Below, in pieces: positions 16,143-25,079 of a stretch of DNA of 64,000 bases. Position 1 is the stretch's first letter; every line of letters begins with the position of its first letter. Position numbers and translations under genes: made by a program. The notes beneath the pieces are model-generated. The model had not been told where the DNA came from and searched no databases. It saw nothing but the letters and a program-made list of their open reading frames with translations. The DNA is from Roseibium aggregatum (lineage in GTDB: Bacteria; Pseudomonadota; Alphaproteobacteria; Rhizobiales; Stappiaceae), in contig NZ_JABFCZ010000022.1 of the NCBI RefSeq assembly GCF_014692675.1, positions 1-64,000 on the forward strand. Direction: 5' to 3'.

Positions 16143-17852
16143 TCAGTAGCTGTCGGAAACGGCGACCCTGACGTCGAGAACGGCCTGACGTCTTTCCCTG
16201 CGGATCGCGGTGATCGCCGCTTCCAGGGCGGCGCGCAGGTCCGAACCGCGGGTCATCCGGGCGGTGAAGGCGCGGCTGGCGGCGGCGACCTGCAGGTAAT
16301 CGGGCGCGGGTTCCAGCGACGTCAGCGGCATGGTGTTCGCCTTGGCAGCGGCCCCGTCCTTATAGGCGTTGACGACCGAGCGGCGGACCGCGTTCCACAT
16401 GCCGTTGTTCTTGATGATCACCAGAACCGGCAGGTTCAGGGCCTCGGAAATCTGGTGGCAGGCGACCGGGTTGGAAAAGATGTAGGAGCCGTCGCCCATG
16501 CAGGCGACGCAAAGCCGGTCCCGGTCTGCCAGTTGCGCGCCGAGCGCCGCCGGAAAGGCCCAGCCGAGACCGCCGGCATGGACGTTCATGAACATCCGGT
16601 TGGGACCCTTCAGCTCCATGGCGCCGGCGACAACGCCAAGCTCGCAAAAGACGGCGGCATCGTCGCCCATCACGTCTGAAAGCGTGCGGCTCAAAAACTC
16701 CGCTCCGATGGGATCATCCGCTCCCTTCGCAATCAGCTCGGACATCTTCTCCCGCCGCGGCGCGATTTCCGCAGCAAGGCGGGTCTTGCGCCTTTGGACG
16801 CGGTCTTCATCCGTTTTCAGGGCGGCGGACAGGGCCTCGATGGCGCGCACCGGATCGGAGCCGATGGCCAGGTCCGTCTTGTAGTTGCGCACCGGCATGC
16901 GGGCGAAATGCGGGTCGGACCCGATATGGACGATCCTGACCTCCTCGGAGGGGGCATGGAACCGTTCGATCCAGGGAATATCGGTATCGAGCACGACGAT
17001 CAGATCGGCGCCTGCAATGGCGGCTGCCGGGTCGTAGCCGAGAAACATCGGGTGATCGCTTGGCATGACGTTGCGCACAACGAAGGGCTCGGCAACGCCG
17101 ATGCCGTGGGTCTCCGCAAGACCGGCCAATGCGGTCGACAGGCGGCCTTCGGTGTCACCGCGCTGGCACAGGATGACCGGCTGTTCCGCTTCTCCGAGCC
17201 AGGCCGCCAGCTGGCCGATTGCGTCCGGGTCCGGGCTTGCCGGCGTGGCGGCGGGTCTTTGGCGGGCCGGTTGTTTCGCGCTTTCGGGAATGTCCGCGCC
17301 GAGCGGTTCGCGCGGCAGGCTGATATAGGCCGGTCCCTCCGGGGCGCTGGTTGCCAGCGACAGCGCGCGGCTTACCAGGGCGTCACCCTGTTCGGGATAG
17401 CGCATTTCGTAGTTGAACTTGGTGACGTCGCGGATCAGGGAGGCCTGATCGTATTGTTCCTGGCCGTACTGGATCGGGGTCGCCCGGCTGCCCATGCGGC
17501 CGGTTTCGGTGATCGGGGTGCGTCCGGACATGACCAGGACCGGGATGTTGTCGCTCGCGGCGTTGATCACGCCCATGGCCGCATTGGCGAGCCCGACGTT
17601 GACATGAACCATGACCGCCTGGGCCTTGCCGGTCACCAGATAGTAGCCGTGGGCCATGGCGACCGACGCGGTTTCGTGGGGAACCGTCACTGGCTCGGGG
17701 ATTTCGTCGGCTGGCAATGCGGCAAGCGCTTCGATGATCGGCGGAAAATCGGTTCCCGCATTTGCAAACAGGTAATCCACCCCGGCCCGCTTCAGGCCGA
17801 GCAGCACCGATTCGGCGCCGTTTTTCGGTTCGCGCGGATGCTTTGACGTCAT
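16143..17852 (-). CDS. ThDP-dependent enzyme, acetolactate synthase/benzoylformate decarboxylase type
   Basis: 569 residues from the ATG at 17852, preceded by GGAGGGAACG. The catalytic glutamate lies in VPHETASVAMAHGYYLVTGK (about 60), and the ThDP/Mg motif is GDGSYIFSNP followed by IIKNN. The middle domain runs about 205-335. The family splits or joins 2-oxo acids. It is divergent from a TAXI-TRAP operon with a candidate operator between them, so it may process the imported acid, for example a benzoylformate-like 2-oxo acid. The assignment within the family is open; biosynthetic acetolactate synthase is less likely without the small subunit nearby. Confidence 0.8.
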   Translation of the reverse strand: MTSKHPREPKNGAESVLLGLKRAGVDYLFANAGTDFPPIIEALAALPADEIPEPVTVPHETASVAMAHGYYLVTGKAQAVMVHVNVGLANAAMGVINAASDNIPVLVMSGRTPITETGRMGSRATPIQYGQEQYDQASLIRDVTKFNYEMRYPEQGDALVSRALSLATSAPEGPAYISLPREPLGADIPESAKQPARQRPAATPASPDPDAIGQLAAWLGEAEQPVILCQRGDTEGRLSTALAGLAETHGIGVAEPFVVRNVMPSDHPMFLGYDPAAAIAGADLIVVLDTDIPWIERFHAPSEEVRIVHIGSDPHFARMPVRNYKTDLAIGSDPVRAIEALSAALKTDEDRVQRRKTRLAAEIAPRREKMSELIAKGADDPIGAEFLSRTLSDVMGDDAAVFCELGVVAGAMELKGPNRMFMNVHAGGLGWAFPAALGAQLADRDRLCVACMGDGSYIFSNPVACHQISEALNLPVLVIIKNNGMWNAVRRSVVNAYKDGAAAKANTMPLTSLEPAPDYLQVAAASRAFTARMTRGSDLRAALEAAITAIRRERRQAVLDVRVAVSDSY

Positions 17853-17941
17853 TCGTTCCCTCCGGTGTCCGTCGATCTCCGTCGCCGAACTGCGACAAAA
17901 TGGACTTGTCAAAGCTGCGAATGCAAGTAATAAATGAGCGG

Positions 17942-17962
17942 AAATCTCAATTATTGGGATTT
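17942..17962. promoter_or_regulatory. Operator candidate between the ThDP gene and the TAXI-TRAP operon
   Basis: AAATCTCAA, three bases, then TTGGGATTT: a palindrome matching 8 of 9 paired positions. It lies in the 154-bp divergent gap. The IclR-type regulator encoded in the operon (20919-21761) is the natural candidate to bind it and control both directions. Confidence 0.4.
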
Positions 17963-18006
17963 TTGTCGCCTTTTGGAGAGAGGTGACGATCAAAGGGAGG
18001 AACCAC

Positions 18007-18966
18007 ATGACAAGATTTTTCAAGGCAGCGGCCTTTGCCGCGGCAACTGTCGCCATGGTCGCGGCAGGGTCTGCCCAGGCACAGAATGTCGGGATCGCCA
18101 CGTCGAACCCCGGCTCGCTGTTCCACAACATCGGGACGGCGGTGGCCAATGCGGCCAATGAGGCCGGGCTCAATACCACCATTCAGCCGGCAACCAGCCC
18201 GAACCAGTTCATCCCGTTCGTGAATTCCGGCGGGATCGAGTTCGGCGTCGCCAATCTGCAGGAAGTGAACTACGCGGTTTCGGGCGAGGCCTGGTGGAAC
18301 GGGGTGAAGAACCCGAACATCCGTGTGGTCGGCATGCTGATGCCGTTGAAAGAAGCGATCTTCGTGCGTGCCGACAGCGACATCAAGACGCTTGCAGACC
18401 TCAAGGGCAAGCGGATGACGGACGGCTATACCGCCCAGAACACCATCCTGCCCCAGCTCGACGCGGTCTATGCCACCGCCGACATGACCCGGGCCGACAT
18501 GACCCCGGTCAACGTGACTTCTGTGGTCGCAGGCGCCCAGGCGTTCATGGCCAATGACGCTGACGGCTTCATCTTTGCCCACGGTGCCGGCAAGGTCCGT
18601 GAGGCGGACGCTTCGGTCGGCGGTCTGCGCGCCCTGCCGGTTGCCGATGACAGCGATGAAGCCCTGGCCAAGGCCCGCAAGCACTGGCCGACGGCCTTTT
18701 TCGTCAAGATGAAAGCGGGCTCGTCGCCCGGCGTTCTCGAAGACGCGACCTATATCGCCTTCCCGCAGGTGATTTTCACTCATGCCGGTGTGCCGGACGA
18801 TGTCGTCTATCAGATGGCAAAGGCCATGTATGAGGGCAAGGACGTGATGGCCAAGACCTTCAAGCCTTTCAACGCGTTCAACCCGAAGGACATGAAGGGC
18901 GATCCCGGCGTTGCCGAATTCCATCCGGGCGCTTTGAAATTCTTCAAAGAAGTCGGTCTGGACTGA
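18007..18966 (+). CDS. TAXI-family TRAP transporter substrate-binding protein
   Basis: 319 residues from the ATG at 18007, preceded by GGGAGG. A Sec signal peptide runs to GSAQA (about residue 23). The mature protein starts QNVGIATSNPGSLFHNIGTA, the pattern of TAXI proteins (TRAP-associated extracytoplasmic immunogenic), which bind organic acids in the periplasm. The fused permease follows 9 bases later. Substrate is not visible from sequence; the downstream oxidative enzymes point to an organic, perhaps aromatic, acid. Confidence 0.88.
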   Translation: MTRFFKAAAFAAATVAMVAAGSAQAQNVGIATSNPGSLFHNIGTAVANAANEAGLNTTIQPATSPNQFIPFVNSGGIEFGVANLQEVNYAVSGEAWWNGVKNPNIRVVGMLMPLKEAIFVRADSDIKTLADLKGKRMTDGYTAQNTILPQLDAVYATADMTRADMTPVNVTSVVAGAQAFMANDADGFIFAHGAGKVREADASVGGLRALPVADDSDEALAKARKHWPTAFFVKMKAGSSPGVLEDATYIAFPQVIFTHAGVPDDVVYQMAKAMYEGKDVMAKTFKPFNAFNPKDMKGDPGVAEFHPGALKFFKEVGLD

Positions 18967-18975
18967 GGACGCACC

Positions 18976-20922
18976 GTGCAAGACGAAACGGAAGAGAGGG
19001 GCCCGATGGGCCTCTCTCCAGCAATCCGGCGCCCGATCGCTGATGTGCTGGCTGCCCTCTTGACCCTGATGGCGATCTGCTGGGCCCTGTCCGTGCCCCG
19101 CTATCTGGGCCTCGGCTTTTATCCGCAGCAGTTCTTTGCCGCGATACTCGCCCTGGTCCTGCCGATCGCCTTCCTGGAGCTGCCGGCACGCCGGTTTTCG
19201 CACCGTACCGTCGTGCCTTGGTACGACGTTGCCCTGGCCCTGATCGCCTTTGCTTCCGTTTCCTGGATCGCCGTCGGCTATCCGCAATTCGTGCTCCAGA
19301 TCTTCGCGAAGCCCGCCGAAGTCTGGATCCCGGGCATCATCATCACCCTGTTGACGCTCGAATGTCTCAGGCGCGCGACCGGCTGGACGCTGGTTCTGAT
19401 CATATGCGCCTTTCTTCTCTACGCGCTTTTCGGCGACCTGCTGCCGGGCCGCCTTCAGGGCCGGGCGCAGAACTGGCAGTTGCTTGCCGGCTACATGGCG
19501 CTTGATTCCAACGGCATTCTCGGCCTGCCCATATCGGTGGCCGGGACCGTCGTCGTCGCCTTCATCCTGTTCGGCACCCTGCTGGGTATTACCGGAGGGT
19601 CGAATTTCTTCACAGACGCCGCCATGCTCGGCATGGGGCGGTTCCGCGGCGGGTCGATGAAAATCGCCGTGCTGGCGTCCGGCCTGTTCGGATCGATTTC
19701 CGGATCCGCCGTCGCCAATGTGGTCGGCACCGGGGTCGTGACGATCCCCATGATCAAGCGGGACGGCTATCCCGGCCACAAGGCCGCGGCCATCGAGGCG
19801 GTCGCCTCGACCGGCGGTCAGCTCATGCCGCCGGTGATGGGGGCCTCCGCCTTTCTCATGGCCGAGTTCCTGGCCATTCCCTATTCCGATATCGTCGCGG
19901 CCGCGCTGGTCCCGGCAATCCTCTATTATGTCGCCCTGTTCATCCAGGCCGACCTGGATGCGGCGCGCATGGGTATCCGTCCGGTGCCGAAGTCTGAGAT
20001 CCCGGCCAGGCGGACGGTCGCGCGCGGTCTGCATTTCATTCTCGCCTTTGCCGTCCTGATCTGGCTGTTGTTCTGGAAGGGCTATCAGCCGGAGCGCGCG
20101 GCGCTCTGGTCGGCTGTGGTCCTGATCGCAACCTCGTTTGCCATCGGCTACCGGGGCAGCCGGCCGGCGCTGCGCGCCATCTTCGGCAGCCTGTCCCGAT
20201 GCGGCCATTCCGTGGTCGAGATCATCCTGATTTCGGCGGCGTCCGGTCTCGTGATCGGCGTCTTGAACGTGACCGGCCTGTCGTTCAATCTGACCTATCT
20301 TCTGGTTCAGATCGGCGGCAACAACGCCTTTATCCTGCTGACCCTTTCGGCCATCGTCTGCATCATTCTGGGCATGGGCCTGCCGACCCTCGGCGTCTAT
20401 GTGCTGCTGGCGGCCCTCGTCGCGCCGGCCCTGATCAAGGTGGGCATCGACCCGATCGCGGCCCATCTCTACGTGCTTTATTTCGGCATGATGTCGATGA
20501 TCACGCCACCGATCGCCATTGCAGCCTTTGCCGCCGCATCGCTTGCGAAAGCTCCGGCGATGGCGACCGGATGGGCGGCGATGAAGTTCGGCTGGGTCGC
20601 CTATATCATTCCGCTCTTGTTCGTGTTCTCACCGACCCTTCTGCTGCATGGGGCCCCCTGGGAAATCGCGCTGGCGGTCACGACCGCCGTCGTCGGGGTC
20701 TGGCTGGTTTCCATCGGACTTGCCGGTTACTTTGCCGGTCTTCTGACCCCAGGGGTCCGGGTCCTGTTCGGCCTTGCCGGATTGCTTGCCCTCATACCTT
20801 CGGGGGCGTTTCCCCAGGCCGTCGTCACGGATGTGATCGGCGTCGCCTGCGGTTTTGCGCTGATGGTGTGGCGGCTGATGAGCCGGAAGCCCGCGACAGC
20901 AAAGGACACGGTCGAGTCATGA
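18976..20922 (+). CDS. TRAP transporter fused 4TM/12TM permease
   Basis: About 648 residues from a GTG at 18976; an ATG at 19006, with AGAGAGGGGC before it, is an equally good start. An N-terminal DctQ-like four-helix part (about 15-130) is fused to a DctM-like part with GSISGSAVANVVGTGVVTIP and the repeated ILGMGLPTLGVYVLLAALVA, as in all TAXI-type TRAP systems. It uses the Na+ or H+ gradient to import what the TAXI protein delivers. Its stop overlaps the IclR gene start (ATGA). Confidence 0.88.
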   Translation: MQDETEERGPMGLSPAIRRPIADVLAALLTLMAICWALSVPRYLGLGFYPQQFFAAILALVLPIAFLELPARRFSHRTVVPWYDVALALIAFASVSWIAVGYPQFVLQIFAKPAEVWIPGIIITLLTLECLRRATGWTLVLIICAFLLYALFGDLLPGRLQGRAQNWQLLAGYMALDSNGILGLPISVAGTVVVAFILFGTLLGITGGSNFFTDAAMLGMGRFRGGSMKIAVLASGLFGSISGSAVANVVGTGVVTIPMIKRDGYPGHKAAAIEAVASTGGQLMPPVMGASAFLMAEFLAIPYSDIVAAALVPAILYYVALFIQADLDAARMGIRPVPKSEIPARRTVARGLHFILAFAVLIWLLFWKGYQPERAALWSAVVLIATSFAIGYRGSRPALRAIFGSLSRCGHSVVEIILISAASGLVIGVLNVTGLSFNLTYLLVQIGGNNAFILLTLSAIVCIILGMGLPTLGVYVLLAALVAPALIKVGIDPIAAHLYVLYFGMMSMITPPIAIAAFAAASLAKAPAMATGWAAMKFGWVAYIIPLLFVFSPTLLLHGAPWEIALAVTTAVVGVWLVSIGLAGYFAGLLTPGVRVLFGLAGLLALIPSGAFPQAVVTDVIGVACGFALMVWRLMSRKPATAKDTVES

Positions 20923-21761
20923 GCGTATCTTCCGGAAGCGGCGAGCGGTTGTTCGCGATCCTGGACCTGTTCACCGAGGACAGGCTCGAGTGGACGCCAC
21001 AGGAAATCATGACGGAACTCGGTTACACGCGCCCGACCCTCTACCGCTATCTGCGCACGCTGAAGGACGCCGGTTTCCTCACCTCCCTGCCGGGGCGGGG
21101 CTTTACGCTCGGGCCGCGCGTGGTGGAGCTGGACTTTCTGGTCCGCCGCTCCGATCCGGTCGTGGAGATCGGGCGCGATCAGGTCGAGGCGCTGGCAAGC
21201 CGCTATCCCTGTTCGTCGCTGCTGGTGCGCTATTACGGCAAGAAGCTTCTGTGCGTGCATTCGGCCTGCTCGATCCCCGACCCCAGATCCAGCTATCCGC
21301 GTGGTCGGCCGATGCCCCTGGCGCGCGGTGCGATCTCGCGCGCCATCCTGGCCAACCTGCCGCGCCGCCAGCAGAAGCCGATCATCACGGGCGCGCTGGA
21401 GGATTTCGCCGAAATCGGGATCGGCTCCAGCGTCGAGGACGTCCTCGATTCGCTCAGGGCCATCCGGCGCCGCGGCTATTCCATTGCCCATGGCGAAGTC
21501 ACGCCCGGCGTCGTCGGCATTGCCGCGCCGGTGTTCGATTCCGGCCGCCTGCCCATTGCAGCGCTTTGCGTCACAATCGAGGAAACCGCTTTGAAGGCGC
21601 AGGGTCTGAGCGAGGCGGAAGTCGCCGAGAACGTGCGGGAAGCAGCCGTGGAAATCAGTTTCGAACTTGCCGAACTGCAGCACGATCCAACCGAATTCAA
21701 TGATCGGATTCCGGCCGACGACCGGAAAAACAGCTTGATTGCTCAGGGAGAAAACACGTGA
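20919..21761 (+). CDS. IclR-family regulator
   Basis: 280 residues from the ATG at 20919. The N-terminal winged helix is ERLFAILDLFTEDRLEWTPQ followed by EIMTELGYTRPTLYRYLRTL (about 8-50). The C-terminal effector domain contains RYYGKKLLCVHSACSI and the typical RRRGYSIAHGEVTPGVVGIA with PVFDSGRLPIAALCVT. It is inside the operon, overlapping the permease before it and the amidohydrolase after it. The inducer is probably the imported acid or a product; IclR proteins often control aromatic acid pathways. Confidence 0.88.
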   Translation: MSVSSGSGERLFAILDLFTEDRLEWTPQEIMTELGYTRPTLYRYLRTLKDAGFLTSLPGRGFTLGPRVVELDFLVRRSDPVVEIGRDQVEALASRYPCSSLLVRYYGKKLLCVHSACSIPDPRSSYPRGRPMPLARGAISRAILANLPRRQQKPIITGALEDFAEIGIGSSVEDVLDSLRAIRRRGYSIAHGEVTPGVVGIAAPVFDSGRLPIAALCVTIEETALKAQGLSEAEVAENVREAAVEISFELAELQHDPTEFNDRIPADDRKNSLIAQGENT

Positions 21762-22774
21762 GAAAACTCGATATCTTCAATCATATCTGGCCGAAACCCT
21801 TCTTCGATGCCCTGATCGATCACATCGGTGAAATGACCGACATCACCCGCCGCTCCGGCGACGTGCCGATGATGACCGACCTGGACCGGCGGTTCGAGGT
21901 CATGGACATGTTCGGGCCCGACTACCAGCAGGTACTGTCGCTGGCGTCGCCGCCGCTGGAAAAGCTCTGCAATCCGGACAAGGCGCTCGAACTCAGCCGG
22001 ATCGGTTCCGATTCCCTGGCAGACCTCTGTCAGAAGTATCCCGAGCGCTTTCCCGCCTTCATCGGTACCGCGCCGATGAGCAATCCGGACGCTGTCGTCG
22101 AAGAAAGCCGGCGTGCCATCGAGGATCTCGGCGCCTCGGGGATGCAGATCTTCACCAACGTGTCGGGCAAGCCGCTCGACCTGCCCGAATTCGATCCGTT
22201 CTTCGACTACATGGCAAAGTCCGGCAAGCCGGTGTGGCTGCATCCGGCCCGCGGCGCGAATTTCACCGATTACCTCACGGAAAAGGAATCCGAATACGAG
22301 ATCTGGTGGACCTTCGGCTGGCCCTATGAAACCTCCGCCGCCATGGCGCGCCTGGTCTTCTCCGGTGTCTTCGACCGGCATCCGGGCCTGAACGTCATCA
22401 CCCACCACGCGGGCGGCATGGTGCCCTATTTCGAAGGCCGGGTCGGCCCGGGATGGGACCAGATGGGCGCACGCACGTCGAACAAGGACCTGGCGGCCGT
22501 GCGCAAGGCGCTGAAGCGCCCGCATCTGGAGTATTTCAAGGACTTCTACGCCGATACGGCGACCTTCGGATCGCGCAAGGCGATCGAGCATGCCATCGAG
22601 TTCTTCGGCGAGGACCATGTGGTCTTTGCCTCCGATGCGCCGTTCGATCCGGAAGCCGGGCCGATGTATATCCGCGAGACGATCAGGATCCTTGAGGAGC
22701 TGGACGTCTCGGAGGCAACCCGGGCCAAGCTCTTCCACGGCAACACCGAACGTCTGCTCGGCCTGAAGGGGTAA
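21758..22774 (+). CDS. Amidohydrolase_2 (ACMSD-like) family protein
   Basis: 338 residues from a GTG at 21758 that overlaps the IclR stop. It is a TIM-barrel of the Amidohydrolase_2 family (decarboxylases of aromatic and muconate acids, hydrolases). Visible metal-site parts are His in VWLHPARGANF, the pair in VITHHAGGMVPYFEGR and Asp in VFASDAPFDPEAG. The N-terminal motif, normally HxH or ExH, reads IFNHIWP, so the first ligand is Phe. It acts on the imported or hydroxylated acid, by decarboxylation or ring-product hydrolysis (inference). Confidence 0.8.
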   Translation: MRKLDIFNHIWPKPFFDALIDHIGEMTDITRRSGDVPMMTDLDRRFEVMDMFGPDYQQVLSLASPPLEKLCNPDKALELSRIGSDSLADLCQKYPERFPAFIGTAPMSNPDAVVEESRRAIEDLGASGMQIFTNVSGKPLDLPEFDPFFDYMAKSGKPVWLHPARGANFTDYLTEKESEYEIWWTFGWPYETSAAMARLVFSGVFDRHPGLNVITHHAGGMVPYFEGRVGPGWDQMGARTSNKDLAAVRKALKRPHLEYFKDFYADTATFGSRKAIEHAIEFFGEDHVVFASDAPFDPEAGPMYIRETIRILEELDVSEATRAKLFHGNTERLLGLKG

Positions 22775-22776
22775 CC

Positions 22777-24363
22777 ATGCCGGACGGTTTTACCCACGAT
22801 GTGATCATCATCGGCGGCGGCCCCGTCGGGGTCGGGCTTTCAATCGAGCTCGGCCTCAGGGGCATCACCTCCGCCGTGGTGGAAAAATACGAGACCATTC
22901 AGCCGATCCCGAAGGGGCAGAACCTCACCCAGCGCACGATGGAGCATTTCCACTTCTGGGGCTGCGAGGAAGAATTGCGCAATGCCCGCACCGTGCCGCG
23001 CGGCGCCGGCATCGGCGGGTTGACCAACTACGGAACGCTTCTCAGCGACTACAGCTACGACTGGCTGAACCGGGCCGCGGTCAAGGATTACTACTACAGC
23101 GCCAACGAGCGCCTGCCGCAATATGCGATGGAAGCAGTGCTGCGGACCCGCGCGGCGGAAATCGATGCGATCGATCTTCTCTACGGCTTTGACGGCACGG
23201 GTATCGCGCAGGACGCGGAGGGCGTCACGGTCACTATGACCGAGCACGGCGGCACCGGACAACGCACCTTGCACGGACGGTATGCGGTCGGATGCGACGG
23301 CAGCCATTCCTTTACCCGGCAGGCGGCGGGCATCACCCAGACCCTTGCCGATCACGACCGAAAAATGGTGCTCCTGGTCTTCACCTCCACCGAGCTGCAC
23401 GACCTTCTGGAACGGTATCCGGGCAAGGCCTTCTTCAACGTGCTCCATCCGGATTATGACGGCTACTGGCTGTTCTTCGGCCGGGTCGACCTCGGCACGT
23501 CCTGGTTCTTCCACGCGCCGGTCCCGGCGGATGCCACGGAAGACAATTTCGACTTCAAGGGGTTCGTCCAAAAGGCGGTGGGCCAGGAGATCGAGCTTGA
23601 TCTCGATTATATCGGTTTCTGGGACCTGCGCTTCGCGCTGGCCGATACCTACCGGAAAGGCCGGGTGCTGATTGCCGGCGACGCCGCGCACAGCCATCCG
23701 CCCTATGGCGGTTACGGGGTGAACTCCGGACTTGAGGATGCCCGCAACCTCGGCTGGAAACTGGCAGCAACCCTGAAGGGCTGGGCCGGGCCCGGCCTGC
23801 TGGACAGCTACGACGCCGAACGGCGGCCGGTGTTTGCCTCGACGGCGTCCGATTTCATCGGCAATTACATCGAGCAGGACCGTGAATTCCTCAATCGCTA
23901 CAATCCGGACAAGGATCTCGATGAATTCCGGACCGCCTGGAGCAAACGCAGCGAGGACACGGCGGACGTGAATTCCTTCGAGCCGAATTACGAAGGCTCG
24001 CCCATTGTCACCGGCAGTCCCGCCGGTGCCGCGCCAAGCGCCAAGGGCACCCACGGGTTCAAGGCGCGCCCCGGTCATCACCTCGCCCCGAAGGCCCTGC
24101 CGGACGGACGCAATATCTTCGAGGTTCTCGGCGAGGGGTTCACGCTGGTCTCGTTGAACGGGACGACCCCTCTGTCGGGTGCGTTCGAACAATCCGCCCG
24201 CTCACGAGACGTGCCGCTGAAGATCGTGGAAACGGATGCGCCGGACCTGATCGAAGCCTACGGCAGTGCGCTGATCCTGATCCGGCCGGATCAGTTCGTC
24301 GCCTGGGTAGGCAATGACGGCAGTCCGGACAGCATTCTCGCCAGGGCCATCGGGGCGAACTGA
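22777..24363 (+). CDS. FAD-binding aromatic monooxygenase, PheA/TfdB/MhpA type
   Basis: 528 residues, starting 2 bases after the amidohydrolase stop. It has the FAD motif DVIIIGGGPVGVGLSIELGL (8-27), the substrate/FAD motif VGCDGSHSFTRQAAGI (about 170-185) and the second FAD motif RVLIAGDAAHSHPPYGGYGV followed by NSGLEDARNLGWKLA. These mark class A flavin hydroxylases of phenols and aromatic acids, using NAD(P)H and O2. It probably hydroxylates the compound imported by the TAXI-TRAP system. A stem (CCGGAAG 24368-24374 with CTTCCGG 24386-24392) follows and may serve as a two-way terminator. Confidence 0.85.
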   Translation: MPDGFTHDVIIIGGGPVGVGLSIELGLRGITSAVVEKYETIQPIPKGQNLTQRTMEHFHFWGCEEELRNARTVPRGAGIGGLTNYGTLLSDYSYDWLNRAAVKDYYYSANERLPQYAMEAVLRTRAAEIDAIDLLYGFDGTGIAQDAEGVTVTMTEHGGTGQRTLHGRYAVGCDGSHSFTRQAAGITQTLADHDRKMVLLVFTSTELHDLLERYPGKAFFNVLHPDYDGYWLFFGRVDLGTSWFFHAPVPADATEDNFDFKGFVQKAVGQEIELDLDYIGFWDLRFALADTYRKGRVLIAGDAAHSHPPYGGYGVNSGLEDARNLGWKLAATLKGWAGPGLLDSYDAERRPVFASTASDFIGNYIEQDREFLNRYNPDKDLDEFRTAWSKRSEDTADVNSFEPNYEGSPIVTGSPAGAAPSAKGTHGFKARPGHHLAPKALPDGRNIFEVLGEGFTLVSLNGTTPLSGAFEQSARSRDVPLKIVETDAPDLIEAYGSALILIRPDQFVAWVGNDGSPDSILARAIGAN

Positions 24364-24377
24364 CAGGCCGGAAGGCG

Positions 24378-25040
24378 TTAGTCGTCTTCCGGCGCCTTGT
24401 CCGCCCGTGAAAGAGACGCCGCGGTTTCGCCTGTCATGTCGGCCCTGATCAGGGCCGTCAGCAGGTCCGGGAAGGTCTCGGGTTCGACCAGGGCGGATAG
24501 GTAGGTGATATCTTCCGGCAGGCCGAGGGAACGGGCGGCCGCGTAGGTGCGATCGTCGGCGAAGGGATAAAGTTCCTTCCAGGCGACCTGGACCTCGCGG
24601 CAGAAGATATCCGCGCCGACATCGCCGATCCCCTTGAACTCCTTCAGGAGCTTGCGTTCCGTCAGCGGGTCCCGGTGGGCCGTTTCACGCAGGCCCCGCA
24701 GGTCGCCGCCGTAGTCTTCCAGGATCTTCTCGGCCAGGTCGCCGAGCAATGTGGAGGTCTTTTCGTCGAACCGCGCATAGCCGGCTGCGTTCAAGACGCT
24801 TGTCCGGTCCCGCCATTTGCTGAGGGCGAGCTTGGACGGCGTCGTCCAGCCCTTGTCCGACAGCGCCCGTGCCGCACGCATGGCAAGGCGTGAGGAAATG
24901 GGGGCGCTCATGAGCAGGCTGGCGCACAGCCAGCGGAACAGATCCGAGGGAACGTTGCCGGCCAGATCCAGTCCCAGTTCGCTGGAATAGGTTTCCCCGT
25001 ATCGGCGCAACAAAGCCGATATCAGGCTGTCCTGCGGCAT
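24378..25040 (-). CDS. HhH-GPD-like protein of unknown activity, endonuclease III relative
   Basis: 220 residues, mostly helical. The segment LLKEFKGIGDVGADIFCREV looks like a helix-hairpin-helix of the endonuclease III superfamily, and FADDRTYAAA could hold the catalytic aspartate. The lysine that follows the HhH in glycosylase/lyases (GVGRKTA in EndoIII) is replaced, and there is no C-terminal four-cysteine iron-sulfur loop. It may bind DNA without lyase activity or be a diverged glycosylase. It lies 39 bases downstream of atpG on the same strand, but a functional link is unlikely. Confidence 0.55.
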   Translation of the reverse strand: MPQDSLISALLRRYGETYSSELGLDLAGNVPSDLFRWLCASLLMSAPISSRLAMRAARALSDKGWTTPSKLALSKWRDRTSVLNAAGYARFDEKTSTLLGDLAEKILEDYGGDLRGLRETAHRDPLTERKLLKEFKGIGDVGADIFCREVQVAWKELYPFADDRTYAAARSLGLPEDITYLSALVEPETFPDLLTALIRADMTGETAASLSRADKAPEDD

Positions 25041-25079
25041 GTTTCGGTCCTCTGCTAACCGTTAATCTGTCACTGCAGC

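Noticed and set aside
17853-18182. N-terminal extension of the ThDP enzyme to 18182
   Set aside because: It would run into the TAXI signal-peptide region and cross the divergent gap; the ATG at 17852 has a good ribosome site and fits family length.
17947-20466. 839-codon open frame antisense to the TAXI-TRAP genes
   Set aside because: Same shadow composition; both opposite genes are clear family members.
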